Shown one piece after another: positions 1 through 11,162 of a stretch of DNA of 40,000 nucleotides. Below the pieces are notes generated by a model that worked only from the letters and a program-made list of their open reading frames with translations, did no database searches and had not been told where the DNA came from. Made by a program: the position numbers and the translations under genes. Within the stretch, counting starts at the first letter, position 1. Every line of letters begins with the position of its first letter. The stretch comes from Symbiodinium natans (Eukaryota > Sar > Dinophyceae > Suessiales > Symbiodiniaceae): positions 305,001 through 345,000 of the forward strand of contig CAJNDS010002179.1 in assembly GCA_905221605.1 (NCBI GenBank), read 5' to 3'.

Positions 1-188
1 TTCCCACGTTCCACACTCAGAACCGGCCAGCTCTTCGGCAAAGGGGCTTCCGTCCCTGCAGGTGTACGAGAACAGAACCTCAGGGGGCACAGTTACGGTT
101 TAGTGTTTAGGGTTTACGGTTTATAGAGATTGTCTAGGGTTTGTGTTCGGAGTTTTGCCGGGTTTTGCTTTTTGCTTTTGCTGAAATT

Positions 189-270
189 GGGGCTTCCTGG
201 TGCCTTTTGGGGCTCCTGGTGCCTTTTGGGGCCTCCTGCGGCCTTTTGGGGCTTGCCGGGGCCCTTAGCG
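189..270. repeat. Imperfect tandem repeat TTTTGGGGCTCCTGGTGCC
   Basis: About four diverged units of roughly 20 bases, G+C-rich; it makes the long Leu/Gly/Trp-rich plus-strand frame here, which I do not regard as a gene. Confidence 0.6.
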
Positions 271-1715
271 GCCTCCGTGGGCTTTTTGGTGTCTGGGACC
301 TTGTGGGGCCTTCTGGGGATTTCTGGGGGCTTGGGGCTGGGGCTGGGGTTGCGCTTGCAGTTTTTTATGGCATCCTTCGGACTTATTTTCTCGTTTCTTG
401 CTGGTGCCTGAGAGTCATGCTTTTTTTGGTCTTCTTTTTTTGCACTGTGAAGGATGAAGGCTTATTGTACGAGCTGCTCGTGATGAAACGCATACAATTT
501 CTATTTAGCCTGGCGTTGAGGGTTTAGGGTTTAGGGCCATTACTGTGCAGCTCGTTTCCCCGTCTGCTGGGTCAAACTTGGGTAACTCGAAACAAGGAGA
601 CCACAACCATCTACACATAGACATCTGTGTATATGCCAAAGTACATTTACACATACCGATCGGTCTGCATGCCGAGAAGCATGCGTGTCTGTCTTCGGGT
701 AGGACGGGTCATGGTTGTCCAGCAGCCGCGGAATTCCGCGACAAAACCCTTCAAGCACCCTGGAATTCCAGTGCTTCCGCTTGCTGTAGGCAATCCTGCG
801 CGCGAGGAACTCAAAACAGGGTTCTTAAGGGCGGGGCCTTCAAGGGGGGGTAGCTACCCAGGAACCTTATAGAATAGTGGGGAGCGTTCGGGAACCTCGG
901 GTTACATACCCCTAAACCCTAAACCCTAAACCAAGAAAGACTGACAGTGTCACTACTTCCTTAGACCATGTCGGGCAGCCTGGTCCTCCAAATCCTGCTA
1001 TAGGGTTCAGGGTTTATGGTTTAGGGATATAGAGAAAACCATGACTCCTCGGCACCACTCTACACCTCATTGGTCCAGTAAACTAAGGGAACTAAAGGTT
1101 ATAACCTTTGGGATTATCTCGGGAAGACAATGCCCCAAGACAAGTTCAAGGCTACCTACTCCAAACCCCAAACCCCGAACCCTACACTGCCACTAAGATA
1201 CTCCATAAATTGCAATACCCCAAATTGAGTTAAAGCTTACCTACTCTAAACCCCAAACCCTACACTACTAAGATGCTCTATACTATACTGATCCTGGAAC
1301 CATAGCAAAAACTATAACTCTAGCTGTTTCTTAGGAAGTATAGTGCCCAAAAAAAAGCAATCCCAATCCCGAAGTATAAATCTTGGGAATTATAGTACCC
1401 AAAAATTAGCAATTATTCCCAAAAAATCTCGAAGTATAAACCTCCGCCCGCCGGCGGTCATGGAGTTCTGGAAGTTTCGGGGCGCCAGCGAGCGCAAACG
1501 ATTCGGTCTGTAGAGCTCCTACATGACAGGCTGGCTCTTAGTAGGGAATGAGGGGTTTGGGGTTTAGGGTTTAGGGTTTAATGAGCTGGATTCCCTCATT
1601 CCCTACTAAGAACCAGGGGAATGAATGAGATCAGGGCTTAGGGTTTTTGGGGTTTGTTTCGGCTTCGCTGAAAGCTTCGGGCGTTCGGGCTTCGGAATTA
1701 AAGATGGGCTGTGGG

Positions 1716-1764
1716 CCCTAAACCCTAAACCCTAAACCCTAAACCCTAAACCCTAAACCCTAAA
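1716..1764. repeat. (CCCTAAA)7 array
   Basis: Seven perfect units. A short TTTAGGG block of opposite orientation lies at 1563-1580. Confidence 0.95.
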
Positions 1765-2319
1765 CAGAACATTGCACACAGGAGACCTGGGCCGAGAGTT
1801 CGAAAAAGCGGTCGTGTCGGAACTCCAGTTTGGAGAAGTTCCACAACATGGTGCCTCAGCCCAACATGCAACCTTGGTTGAGGGCTTAGACTTCGGTATT
1901 CCTACGACATGCTGCCGTCAAAGTGCAGCGCGACTCGGTTCTAGTGTACATCACCCACGCCATGTCCCGTGCCCTGCATTTTGCTTGTAGGCAAGGCCCT
2001 GGTGACCCAACACGTCAAGGACCCCAACAGCTTCTCCTCAGAATGACATGCGTGACATGCCCCTTCCCTTAGCTCACGGCCGAGGGAGCAGCGGTCGAGC
2101 GAAGGGAGCCAGCCTCACCACAGGCTTGCGAATGCTCTGACCGAGAAACTTCCCGAGTACCCCACTACTCTTCCTCAGGCTCCCTAAGCTTCCCTAAGGT
2201 TCCCTAGGTACCTACCCCGCTTGAAGCCCCCTCCCTTAAGAACCCTATCAGCAACTGCCAGGGGCCAGGGTTGCTGATGTTGCTGGAAAACGCCCCCCGG
2301 TTGAGGGGATTAAGGGCTC

Positions 2320-2453
2320 GGGGCTCCTGAAGGACCACATGAACCTTGGGAGGGTTTATGGGGTTCATTGATCCCTTATAGGGATCATAGTAGAATGGGG
2401 TAGATGACCCCCCAATTTTAGGGTTCGTTTGGTCCCCAAGGCTTGGGATTTCT
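2320..2453. mobile_element. Pal-J element
   Basis: GAAGGACCACATGAACCTTG ... TTAGGGTTCGTTTGGTCCCC. Relatives with the same GGTCCCCAAGG / GGGACCAAATGA arms occur at 2855-3045, 34930-35005 and 35137-35190, the last inside an intron of the copy-2 gene. Confidence 0.5.
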
Positions 2454-2854
2454 GCAGCTCGTTGGGCCACAAGTTGACTGACAGATCAAGGGCCACACCT
2501 CACGAAACCTGGTAAATGCATTCAGCCCACCTTAACTTAGCGCACTGAAATCCAAAACCCTAAACGCCCCTAAGCCCGAAACCCGCAACTCAGCTGCGTT
2601 GTTGTGTTCCAACTTTGGCATGGCTTGCATCGGGGATAGTGCCAGTTGCCGAACAGCCCTATAAACAGACCCCCCTACCTTAATAGCCAACCTACCTTTC
2701 TTTGAAGAAGCCCTTCATAGAATTCTTAGGTAAAACCCTAAACCCCTGTTGCTATACAGGCTTTTGTTGTACAATCCTCTGTAGGCTTCCTTCGGCAACC
2801 TACCTACGTTACAACTAGATTTGGTGCTCTCACGGTCAACCCCCAAGCACTTGT

Positions 2855-3045
2855 TTGGGACCAAATGAGCCCTAACATGGGGATCATGAACCCTATACCA
2901 CTATAATCCCTGCCAGGGTACTTTTTTCCCTCCTGCAAGGGTGTTGAGGGTTTAGGGATATGAACCATACACCCTGAATCCTGAATCCTGAACCCTAAAC
3001 CCTAAACCCCTTTTAGGGTTCATGTGGTCCCCAAGGGGTGGACTG
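2855..3045. mobile_element. Pal-J element with a telomeric insert
   Basis: GGGACCAAATGAGCCCTAAC ... TTAGGGTTCATGTGGTCCCC arms; about 75 bases of CCTGAAT and CCCTAAA units (2970-3010) lie before the right arm. Confidence 0.5.
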
Positions 3046-3194
3046 GACATGGCGGCCTTTGCAAAGATGCTCGGCGACTGCGTGAAGCAGCTCACGGTGC
3101 ACCACCCCTGGAACAAACTGGGTATAGGGTTTAGGGGTTTAGGGATTAGGGGTTTAGGGGTTTGGGGGTTTAGGGTTTTAGGGGTTTAGGGTTT

Positions 3195-3226
3195 AATCGC
3201 TCACGCTCGCACAAGCCAGGTGAGGC
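3195..3226. repeat. Telomere-linked unit AATCGCTCAC...AAGCCAGG, copy 1
   Basis: AATCGCTCACGCTCGCACAA then GCCAGGTGAGGC follows directly on TTTAGGGTTT. Near-identical segments at 14772-14803 and 26891-26914, also directly after TTTAGGG-type units; a right part (CAAGCCAGGCGAGG) is at 14651-14664. Confidence 0.8.
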
Positions 3227-3453
3227 TCACGCTGTCCCAAAGTCGCTCCATGACAAAGCAGGGTTATAAGTACCGTGAACCTGCAAGTACTGGGCCAAAG
3301 TGATACACCCTAAACCCTAAACCCTAAACCCTAAGCCCTAAACCCTCAGGGCTTTTTGCCCTAAACCCTTTTTGCGCCAGGGCTCTCTCAAACCGTAAAC
3401 CCTACAAGCACATATCATTCCTTCGGGGTTTGGCGGGCCTTGACGGGTTGAGA

Positions 3454-3519
3454 CCCTAGACCCTAGACCCTAGACCCTAGACCCTAGACCCTAGACCCTA
3501 AACCCTAAACCCTAAACCC
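3454..3519. repeat. Composite array: CCCTAGA units followed by CCCTAAA units
   Basis: Six CCCTAGA variant units then three or four CCCTAAA units without a break. Confidence 0.9.
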
Positions 3520-3602
3520 TCGGCAGCTTTAACGGAAGGCCAAGCTGAATCGAGCAGCACTTGGAATGTTCTCAAAGTCTAAGCGCGCAACTTTGCAATT
3601 CG

Positions 3603-3652
3603 TTTAGGGTTTAGGGTTTAGGGTTGAGGGTTTAGGGTTTAGGGTTTAGGGT
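3603..3652. repeat. (TTTAGGG)7 array
   Basis: One TTGAGGG variant; inverted relative to 3454-3519. Confidence 0.9.
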
Positions 3653-3661
3653 ACATCAAAG

Positions 3662-3958
3662 TCACAACTGTTGCAGTTGCTCTCCTGCCCGCACGTAGGT
3701 CCAGACGAAGTAGGTCCTTGGTGATTCCAAACCCCCTATAAGCATCAGGAACCTCGCAGCCCTGAAGCTACTCTCACGAACCAAGAAAAGGAGAACATAA
3801 TCGCACAATATTTTGATGCAATACTTTTTGGATATACTACCACAAGATGATGGCTGATATGATACAAGAACCACTAGCTTGCAGTATTGTAAGCAGCTCT
3901 CTGAAAGGCCAAGCCGCAGGTTGATCGGGTGCATCTTGTCTAGCCTCGCCCCCGGCAC
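3662..3958 (-). CDS. Hypothetical 98-codon frame with one hydrophobic segment
   Basis: ATG at 3958 (MPGARLDKMHPINLRLGLS) to a stop at 3662, lying between two TTTAGGG blocks (3603-3652 and 3966-3992). A hydrophobic stretch (ILCDYVLLFLV) sits mid-protein and the C terminus (RTYFVWTYVRAGEQLQQL) is not repeat-derived. No homolog recognised; it could be an exon between telomere-bearing introns. Confidence 0.28.
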   Translation of the reverse strand: MPGARLDKMHPINLRLGLSESCLQYCKLVVLVSYQPSSCGSISKKYCIKILCDYVLLFLVRESSFRAARFLMLIGGLESPRTYFVWTYVRAGEQLQQL

Positions 3959-4037
3959 CCTCTGGGTTTAGGGTTTAGGGTTTAGGGTTTAGTCAAACAC
4001 AGGGGCGGAGCTTGACAGCAAGATGCACGATGGCATG

Positions 4038-4169
4038 CCCAGAGAGCCCAAGACCCCCTTAATTAAGGAACATACCTTAATCTTAGAGGGATCCGAAGTA
4101 TCATGGGGATCCTTAATATGGTTTATTAAGGTATATAATCCTTATTTAAGGGGTATGGGCCTCTTTGGG
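4038..4169. mobile_element. Pal-B element
   Basis: CCCAGAGAGCCCAAGACCCC ... GGGTATGGGCCTCTTTGGG inverted ends, interior with repeated TTAAGG palindromes (CCTTAATTAAGGAACATACC). TGCC flanks both sides but overlaps the end, so duplication length is ambiguous. Confidence 0.65.
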
Positions 4170-4464
4170 TGCCTTCGGTACGCACGCACGTCTGCATTGG
4201 GAGCTTACGGGCAGTGGGGGGAGAAGATACTTTCTCGTGTGAGAGCACGGCGGCGACTCCTGGTGGAGCTCTCTTTGCAACATCCGAATCCGCAAGCAGA
4301 GGCTTCTCTCGTGACAACGCCAACCTGTAGGAGGGGGTTTTGGGGTTAGGGTTTGGGGCTTAGGTAACTGCAGGCCAGAATGCAACCAAGATGCCGCTTG
4401 CACAGCAGCCGTGTGCAGGCCTCGAAAAACTCATCGTCTGCGAAGAGCTGCCGACTGGCCTGAC

Positions 4465-4574
4465 ATGGGGGTTTACGATATTATGGGGGTACCTTAAGGT
4501 CCTTGTTATAAGGGGATCCTACGATTTGGGGGGTCTATATATTGGGGGCCCCTTATTATCGTAAACCCCCACAT
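4465..4574. mobile_element. Pal-N element
   Basis: ATGGGGGTTTACGATATTAT ... TTATTATCGTAAACCCCCACAT ends. The left and right 20 bases are inverted with one or two differences. Confidence 0.65.
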
Positions 4575-4889
4575 AAACCCCCTTGTGACCCCACGCGTCC
4601 AGACAGTTCCAAGTTCAATCCACCTGGGGTCTGTGAGGGAACTTGGGCTTACTCGGTTCACTTACAAGTTACAAGTATGGCAACTATACACCATATAATT
4701 GCTACTTGTAGAATGGCTTGCGCTGGAAGGATCCATTCCTACCCACCTACTTTCCCTAAACCCTAAGCCCTAAGCCCTAAGCCCTAAGCCCTAAACCCTA
4801 AACAAAACCCTAAACCCTAAACCCGAAGCCGCCTCGAAGTCTGAGCCTTCCTTGGGAACCACTTGAACACTAAAATTGGGGGCTAGAAC

Positions 4890-4993
4890 TTGGGATGTTC
4901 CCCCTTAGACTAACAGTCCTTGCTAGGGATTGATAGGAGGGGGGGTACTATAATCCTTACTAAGGACTTTTCGTATAAGGGGGAACATCCCGA
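4890..4993. mobile_element. Pal-A element
   Basis: TTGGGATGTTCCCCCTTAGA ... TATAAGGGGGAACATCCCGA with the family core CTAACAGTCCTT and AAGGACT. The inverted arms extend a few bases further (AACT/AGTT). No convincing duplication. Confidence 0.7.
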
Positions 4994-5180
4994 GTTATAT
5001 ACCCTACTACCATAACTCCTACTAGAGTACATGAACCATGCTTCCCTGCAAGTACACGCCCTTGCCTCTGCGTCGGCACTGAAGAAGCTTTTGGAGTTTC
5101 CTCCGGAGTCTTTGTTCTTGTCCGCGCTATCTTTCCCGCCGAAGAACCAGAAGCATCGATACTGGTAGTCATGCCAGGAC

Positions 5181-5284
5181 CTTAGTTGCTGAGTTCATAA
5201 GCTCCCAAAAAGTGTACACTTTCAGTTTTATAAGGGGATTGTAGTATCCCAAAACGTGGAAAGTATGCTGATTCAGCTACTAAG
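5181..5284. mobile_element. Pal-G element, intergenic copy
   Basis: Same termini as the 22909 copy (CTTAGTTGCTGAGTTCATAA ... GATTCAGCTACTAAG) and a matching core (AAAAAGTGTACACTTTCAGTTTTATAAGG, shortened: AAAAAGTGTACACTTTCAG). A perfect 4-base duplication GGAC flanks it (5177-5180, 5285-5288). No gene is recognised around it, so it shows that the family also inserts outside known exons. Confidence 0.75.
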
Positions 5285-5410
5285 GGACAGCACGCGGGGC
5301 AGCCACGTCTCGAACTCGAAGCACGCACGCCGGGCCAGCTCCTCTGCAGAGAAGCCAAAGTCGGCAGCATGCCCCTCCTTCATGATGGACTTCCTCGGGG
5401 TCTATTGGTA

Positions 5411-5516
5411 CACAGAGAACCCACTATTCCCTTCTGAAGGAAGATACCTTGAATCATATTAAGGATCACTGTATAACTTAAGGTTCCTTTTTATATAAGG
5501 GGTATTGGGCTCTTTG
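5411..5516. mobile_element. Pal-B element
   Basis: CACAGAGAACCCACTATTCC ... GGGGTATTGGGCTCTTTG, flanked by GGTA on both sides (5407-5410, 5517-5520), a possible 4-base duplication. Confidence 0.6.
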
Positions 5517-5745
5517 GGTAAGGGGGTTCACGCAAATGCGCGCCGATGATGAAGTGGAGTTGCATTTCATAACACTTGCATGCCGTGCCGCCTCAAGCCC
5601 GTGAGCCCCAAACCTCTACTTTTTTCTTCAGGTTTCTAAGTTTCACTAATTATATGCAAGGTTGCATATAAGCCTCCGACGATTCTTAGGTCACCTGAAA
5701 AAAGCTTCGGGCTCTGCTTTAAGGTGATGAATCCATAAAGCTGAG

Positions 5746-6162
5746 TCACAGCTCTGGTGGCGTGAAGGTCCAGACGGGGCCCTCCTGTGAGAATTCGTTG
5801 CTGGAATCCACAGGCACGAGGGTCGGTTCGCCTGCAGGCTGCTCCCACGTTGTCTCATCAGTACGATGGTTGTACCAGTACGCTTCACAGTTCACTTGGG
5901 GATGGGCCATTCTTTCTATCCAGCCGTCCGGCATCACGCGCGTGGTTCGCGAGTTCCAGTCCCAGTATGACTGGAACTCTTCTTCAGATCCACCGTCTAG
6001 GCTCATCTCTGGCAGAGGGCACGCATGGTCATCCGCATTCGGGACATCTGCCGACACAAATAAATAGTGGTGCAGCTGGCCAGTGATCCGCTCGGTACTG
6101 GTGATGCCGTTGGTGCACTCCAACCGCGATGAACCTCGCAGATGTTCAGAGCTTGTTAGCTG
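5746..6162 (-). CDS. Terminal exon with a WW domain
   Basis: The frame opens after a TAA at about 6163; CTAACAG just upstream is a plausible acceptor. It runs about 138 codons to a TGA at 5746. A WW domain is visible at 5928-5833: PDGWIERM, then AYWYNHRTDETTWEQP. The first tryptophan, the aromatic pair, the Asn-His and the second tryptophan with the following proline are all in place. The spacing between the two tryptophans is 25, about three more than usual, owing to a longer first loop. WW domains bind proline-rich ligands. The C-terminal 25 residues are acidic and end PPEL. The N-terminal exons were not found; the nearest upstream stretch is repeat-filled. It may be the C-terminal exon of a splicing, kinase or adaptor protein; the partner domain is unknown. 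Confidence 0.65.
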   Translation of the reverse strand, partial: QLTSSEHLRGSSRLECTNGITSTERITGQLHHYLFVSADVPNADDHACPLPEMSLDGGSEEEFQSYWDWNSRTTRVMPDGWIERMAHPQVNCEAYWYNHRTDETTWEQPAGEPTLVPVDSSNEFSQEGPVWTFTPPEL

Positions 6163-6418
6163 TTAGCTGCTACCATCAAAAACCAGCACCTCTCTGTGTT
6201 GCAACATCGGCATGTGCTGGTAGCGCTTGCAGGTGGAGGGGCCTAAACTCTCAGCCTTATGAACCAGCCCTTCTCAAGCCTACTTGAGCCCCAAACCCCA
6301 AACCCCAAAACTGACTTGCCCAGCTTCTCACGAAGGCTAAGGATGACTCTTGGAATTGAGGGTTTAGGCCTTACAGGGTTACCGGGTTTAGCACCCAACA
6401 AACACTAAACACACGTAT

Positions 6419-6519
6419 GGCTGGTTCTCTAAAGTCGGGGGCCCGTTTTGAATCCCCTATATAGTCTGGCACCTTATAAAAAGGACCCCGAAAAGGAGCC
6501 GTAATCTAGAGAACCAGCC
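6419..6519. mobile_element. Pal-I palindromic element
   Basis: GGCTGGTTCTCTAAAGTCGG ... CCGTAATCTAGAGAACCAGCC (ends). The 13-base tips are perfectly inverted. A degenerate relative with GGATAGTTCTCTAAATCAGG begins at about 21190. Confidence 0.6.
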
Positions 6520-6650
6520 TAAAACCTAAACCCTAAACCCGTATGTGCCCGAGCATCCCTCCCGCTGAGGCGCCTAGTCCGCAGCCAGCGTCAGAATCCC
6601 GGTGCCGCGCTCCAGAGACCTCTGGGAGCTTCGTGATCTATCGCATCCCA

Positions 6651-6749
6651 CGTAGAGAGCCCAATTAGGGAACGTACCTAAAATCACCTAGGGGTCCTGA
6701 ATGTGGTTTAAGGTAAATTCCGTTTTTAAGGGGTATTGGGCTCTTTGGG
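6651..6749. mobile_element. Pal-B element
   Basis: GAGAGCCCAATTAGGGAACG ... AAGGGGTATTGGGCTCTTTG; the interior has the family's ACCTAAAATC and GGTTTAAGGTAA segments. Confidence 0.6.
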
Positions 6750-7253
6750 TACAAAGCGTTTTGAACGAAGTCTGCTCAGCCCGAACCCTAAACCCTAGTA
6801 GGGTTTAGGCCGTTTGTGCGGGAGATGGGATGCTGCTGGGGATATTCAGAGTGATCTATCGGGTCAGGGCGAATATCGGAACTCTACAGTTCGTATAGAG
6901 GCCAGTGTTTATCTTTTTGTTTTGCCATGTCTACGGTATGGTTCGCGTGTGTGTAATCCTGAAAAGGGTGCAACAGTGAGATCATGTTGAATGCTGTTTG
7001 GTGTCATCCCCCCCCCCTCCCCCTGCTCTCCCCGCAGTTGTGCTCCTTGGCTGCAAATCGATTCAACTCCCAAGCATTGCTGGCATCACGTGGCATCATG
7101 TTCATACTCCTTGTTCAGGCACTCTTGGACATGATGGCTCAATACCCAAGCCGCCAGACCCTATAATCTCCGAACTCCTAAAACGTTCTCCAAACCCCCA
7201 AACCCCGAAAAGCTCCCCAAAACCTCTTAAAAAAATCCCCTAAACAAACTCCT

Positions 7254-7284
7254 ACCCCCCCCCCCCCCCCAAAAAAAAAAAAAG
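7254..7284. repeat. Poly-C/poly-A junction
   Basis: C17 then A13. A similar C-run/A-run occurs at 37626-37663 and a G20 run at 13219-13240. These may be assembly-sensitive. Confidence 0.9.
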
Positions 7285-8141
7285 AGAGTAAACACCCAAA
7301 AACTTACTGATGGCTTTTTTCCGACTAAAGAAGCCAAGGCGGCCCAGGTCCGCCGGCCAAGAGCTCCCAGTCCGCCCTTGGGCCGGGAGTAGTAGGAAGC
7401 CACCTGACCTGGGCGGTAGGGTTTAGGGTTTAGGGTAGGAAGCCACCTGACCTGGTAGGATTCGGGAGGATTAGGGGTTTGTAGACTTTAGGGTTTTGAG
7501 TCTCACACTCACGCACGCGCAGGCAAGGCTCCAGTAGGTTCTATCCGAAAGACGCACCGACACATTCGTTGGCTCATCCTAAAACCACAGGCAGAAGGAT
7601 TTTCGGGTTTAGGGTTTAGGGCACTCACCTCCATCCACCAAGCGGAATGAACAACAGTATGCTACGAGCACTTCCGCCACCCAAACCCGCCTAACCTGCT
7701 TTTAGGTTTGAGGGTGGGCTTTGACAAAGCTTGGAGTTCAGCAATTTCGCAGGTTCGCCGAGGTACACTGCCGGAAGCCGGGCCATTCCCAGCAGACGCA
7801 GCCAAAATACGGGTTTAGTGTTTAGTGTTCAGTGTTTAGGGTTTAGGGGGCGAGGCAAAGTGGCCAAACTTTCTGATGCAGCCCAAGCTACCTTCGTCTT
7901 CCAGGTCGACGGGAGACGTCACATCCCAGCCTGCGTTTCGTGTTAGGATTTGGGGCTGAGGGTATCCCTGAACCCCAAGGAGATCTTCGCTATCATGGGC
8001 TCTCTGGCAGCCGTATGCCCCCCTGATGATCATTAAGGTGGTCTCTCACACACATAAAAGGCTTCGGCCCGAAGCAAAAGCACCCCGGGACCAGCCCCAA
8101 AGCCTTTTCAGAACCCTTAACTAACTATTTGATTTAAGGTT

Positions 8142-8243
8142 CCCAAAGATCCCTGACGCCTTAAGGAACATACCCTAAAGTTTAAAGTATATCCTGAAAA
8201 TGATTTAAGGTATTCCCTAATTAAGGGGCATGGGACTCTCTGG
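8142..8243. mobile_element. Pal-B element
   Basis: CCCAAAGATCCCTGACGCCT ... TTAAGGGGCATGGGACTCTC with core CTTAAGGAACATACC. More diverged than the copies at 4-6.7 kb. Confidence 0.5.
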
Positions 8244-8515
8244 ATTTAGGCTTCGGGTTTTCCAGTCATAGCCTCCAGCGAACAAGCACCTGAACGCACT
8301 CGGACAATTGGTAGGGGATAGGATTAGGGGGACCCTTGGGGATATAGACCCTCTGAATAAGGTCCCTGCTTAAGAGAGCCAGAAGAGGGTTCAGAAGGGG
8401 TTCCCTTTTTTGGGTCCCCCTTATCCTACCTATTGCTGGTAGGTCCTCGATGGAGGGTCGCCGGAGCCATGTTCCCAGCGCGGGCACATGGCTGTCGAAG
8501 AGTTCGGAGTTGCGT

Positions 8516-8577
8516 CCCTAAACCCTAAACCCTAAACCCTAAACCCTAAACCCTAAACCCTAAACCCTAAACCCTAA
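8516..8577. repeat. (CCCTAAA)8-9 telomere-type array
   Basis: Near-perfect units; a TTTAGGG array of similar length follows at 8714. Confidence 0.95.
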
Positions 8578-8713
8578 GCCCATTTCCGCGGTTCGTCTCC
8601 GAGCCTTGGGGGTCGTGGGAGGGCGTTGAGCTTGAAGGTCGCAAGTTGCGTTGAGATCCAAAAGGGGGCGGACAACAGCCCACAAGCTCCAGACCGGAAG
8701 CCTGATTGTGGAG

Positions 8714-8782
8714 TTAGGGTTTAGGGTTTAGGGTTTAGGGTTTAGGGTTTAGGGTTTAGGGTTTAGGGTTTAGGGTTTAGGG
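8714..8782. repeat. (TTTAGGG)10 telomere-type array
   Basis: About ten perfect units, inverted relative to 8516-8577, 136 bases apart. Confidence 0.95.
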
Positions 8783-10187
8783 CTAGGACCTGTTGAGATG
8801 CTTCCGAGAAGATGGAGCCCACGTGGCGGCGCGACAACTCTTCATAACACCCTCGTAAGGCACATTTCGACAACTCGGAGTGCGGTTTGTTTGGAACAGC
8901 CTTGCACCTTGGCAGTGCCCCGAAACTAAGGTCCAAGCCGGGACGTCCCAAACCCTAAACTCCCTAAACCCTAACCCTAAACCCTAAACTACCCAAAGCC
9001 CTAAACCCCCCCAAAACTCCGAAACACTATGTAAGAGGCCCTGAGGTCTCCTGGGCTGCTTGAACCCTAGAGGCCATAAGCCCGACCTGACTTGCAAGCA
9101 TTGAGCCCTTCACTACCTGTCTGACATGGAGTCATCCGTATCCCTGCCACCGCAAAAACCCTGAACCCTAAACCCTAAACTTCCTCAACCCTAAATTCCA
9201 AAACCCTAAAGCCTAAAACCCTAAACCCCTAAAACCCAATTCCATCCTAATCCCCCTCCCCCGCAAATGTGCTGGGCCCCGGCAGACGTGGGCGCAGGCG
9301 GCCACCACGAAGCAACGGAGGGCGCCCAGGGTCGGGAAGCCTCCAAAGAGGGAGGCGCTGCCCCAAAGGACCTGCACCGCGGTACAAGGGATGTGCACAC
9401 AGACAGGGTTTAGGGTTTAGGGTTTCGGGTTTCGGGTTCAGGGTTTCGGGTTTAGGGTTGATTTAGGGAACCCTAAACATCCCGAGCCCTAGAGCTTCAT
9501 GGGGAAGATCCGAAATGTTTTGAGCTTTGCCACTCAAGCGCCTGGTGGAGGCTGGTCACGAAGTATCCCACCTGGGCATGCAGGACGATCGTCTGAGCGT
9601 TCTCTCCAAGGAAACCTTGAGCCCCGAAGCTCTTCGTCTGATAGGATTTCGGATAGGGTTTGGGTTTGGGGTTTGGGGTTCGGGGTTCGGGGTTCGGGGT
9701 TAGGGGTTTGGGGCTTGGGTTGGGGTTTGGGGCTTGGGGTTCAGGGCCTCTGTGGCAGAATTTTTCTCTCACCTTTGTGTAGGCTCGGGTGACAGACCAG
9801 AAGCTTGCCAAAGCCAAAAGTCGAATCTTCCCTCAACCCTAAACCCTAAACCCTAAACCCGACCCAGGGACGGCCAGAAGCGTCAGAAGCCAGCGGCGAC
9901 CCTTCTCCTGAGGATGCTTGCACAGCCGGGAGCTCAGGCTTATAGGGTGTGTATGAGCATATATAGGGCTTGTAAAGGTTTATGATGGGGTTTACGCAGG
10001 GTTTATATATGGTTTTTATATAGGGTTTACTTAGGGTCGATACAGGGTTTATGATGGCGTTGATGGAGAGGGTTCAAGAGCTCCCTTTCAGTGTAGGATG
10101 GTCAATGAAGCGCACCTCGCAACGTGGTACGCACACCTCTGCTACAGGCCCAGCCTGCCGCTATGCGCCAGAGCAAATCAACTCTCC

Positions 10188-10306
10188 TACTTGGAGGTTC
10201 AGGGTACTTATAACCCAATGATAAACATGTGAGGTGTCCTTAAGGAGATTATGATTGGGAAAACAAGTACGGTTGTAGTCGGATAATAAGTACCAACCTC
10301 CAAGTA
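10188..10306. mobile_element. Pal-E element
   Basis: TACTTGGAGGTTCAGGGTAC ... AAGTACCAACCTCCAAGTA. Confidence 0.7.
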
Positions 10307-10761
10307 CTTAAGCACTGCAGAAGTCCTAAGCCCACTCAGAAGCATCGGAAAACTCACAGCCCAAATGCCTTGCGAAGCCAGAAGCTTCCCGCCGAGTCTC
10401 CCTAAACCCTAAACCCTCAACCCTAAACCCTAAAAGCCGAGTCTCTGCGCTCAGAGCCATCTTAAAGGTGGGAAGGCCCTCCTTCTGCAAGGTTCCTTGG
10501 CATCGCGATGCCCCTAGTTTGGAAGACCTGACATTGGGAGTTTACCCAACAGTGTTTACGGTTTAGGGTTTGGGATCAAAGCTCCACCCTAAACCCTCAA
10601 CCCTCAACCCTACCAGGTAGGGCCAAGCAAGCCTTCCCTACAAACCTCCCCTACAACCTTGTGCAGAGGCTTCGCCCTAAACCTCTGCACTCCCCTGTGT
10701 TTCCTCCGTCGTGCAAGGAGCCGAGCCACACGAAATTCTCAGGGTCTGGACTGGGCTTAGG

Positions 10762-10862
10762 TTGGGATGCTCCCCCCTATACTAACAGTCCTTAACAGGG
10801 GTCATCGTACCGCCTATCAGAATCCCTACTAAGGACTGCTGGTAGACCGGGGAACATCCCAA
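10762..10862. mobile_element. Pal-A element
   Basis: TTGGGATGCTCCCCCCTATA ... GGGGAACATCCCAA, core CTAACAGTCCTTAACAGGG. Flanks GGCTTAGG and GCTTTAGG agree at 6 of 8 positions, perhaps a decayed duplication. Confidence 0.7.
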
Positions 10863-10963
10863 GCTTTAGGGTTTAGGGTTTACGATTTAGTCGGTTTAGT
10901 GTTGCCACCTGAGCCGCTCCTTCATGCCTTCAGCCCTGCATAAACCCTTTGTTTGCAGCAGGC

Positions 10964-11050
10964 TCTAAACCCTAAACCCTAAACCCTAAACCCTAAACCC
11001 TAAACCCTAAACCCTAAACCCTAAACCCTAAACCCTAAACCCTAAACCCT
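10964..11050. repeat. (CCCTAAA)12 telomere-type array
   Basis: Twelve near-perfect units, among the longest CCCTAAA-oriented blocks in the window. Confidence 0.95.
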
Positions 11051-11162
11051 CCTAAGCAGCCTTTCTAAACACGAGAGACACCTTGGGGCACCGGACCATA
11101 AGCCGCCCGGCAGCCAAAGGAGGAGACGATCAGAATGGGCACCTGCAGGTTGCAGGGAGTTC

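Larger units (their letters stand above)
1..3600. other. Gene-poor repeat region
   Basis: Short TTTAGGG/CCCTAAA blocks (505-535, 906-932, 1563-1580, 3123-3195, 3308-3346) and Pal-J elements. Between 1075 and 1440 are two or three degenerate copies of an element with CTAAGGGAACTAAAGGTTA and AAGGCTACCTACTC, relatives of which recur at 29739-29845. A non-repeat stretch at 545-870 is open on both strands but lacks splice or domain support. Confidence 0.6.
6520..10760. other. Gene-poor region
   Basis: Telomere-type blocks, Pal-B elements and G-rich derivatives such as (GGTTTGG)n at 9655-9745. At 9940-10070 a diverged run of TTTATATAGGG / TTTATGATGGGG units looks like a decayed telomere-type array. 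I see no supported gene. Confidence 0.55.

Noticed and set aside
141-527. Long plus-strand Leu/Gly/Trp-rich frame
   Set aside because: Made by a G-rich imperfect tandem repeat; overlapping frames are equally open and there is no splice or domain support.
9497-9817. Frames rich in NPKP/TPNPEP and GLGFGV residues
   Set aside because: Direct translation of degenerate GGGTTTGG repeats; the same happens at 18174-18377, 36317-36526 and elsewhere.
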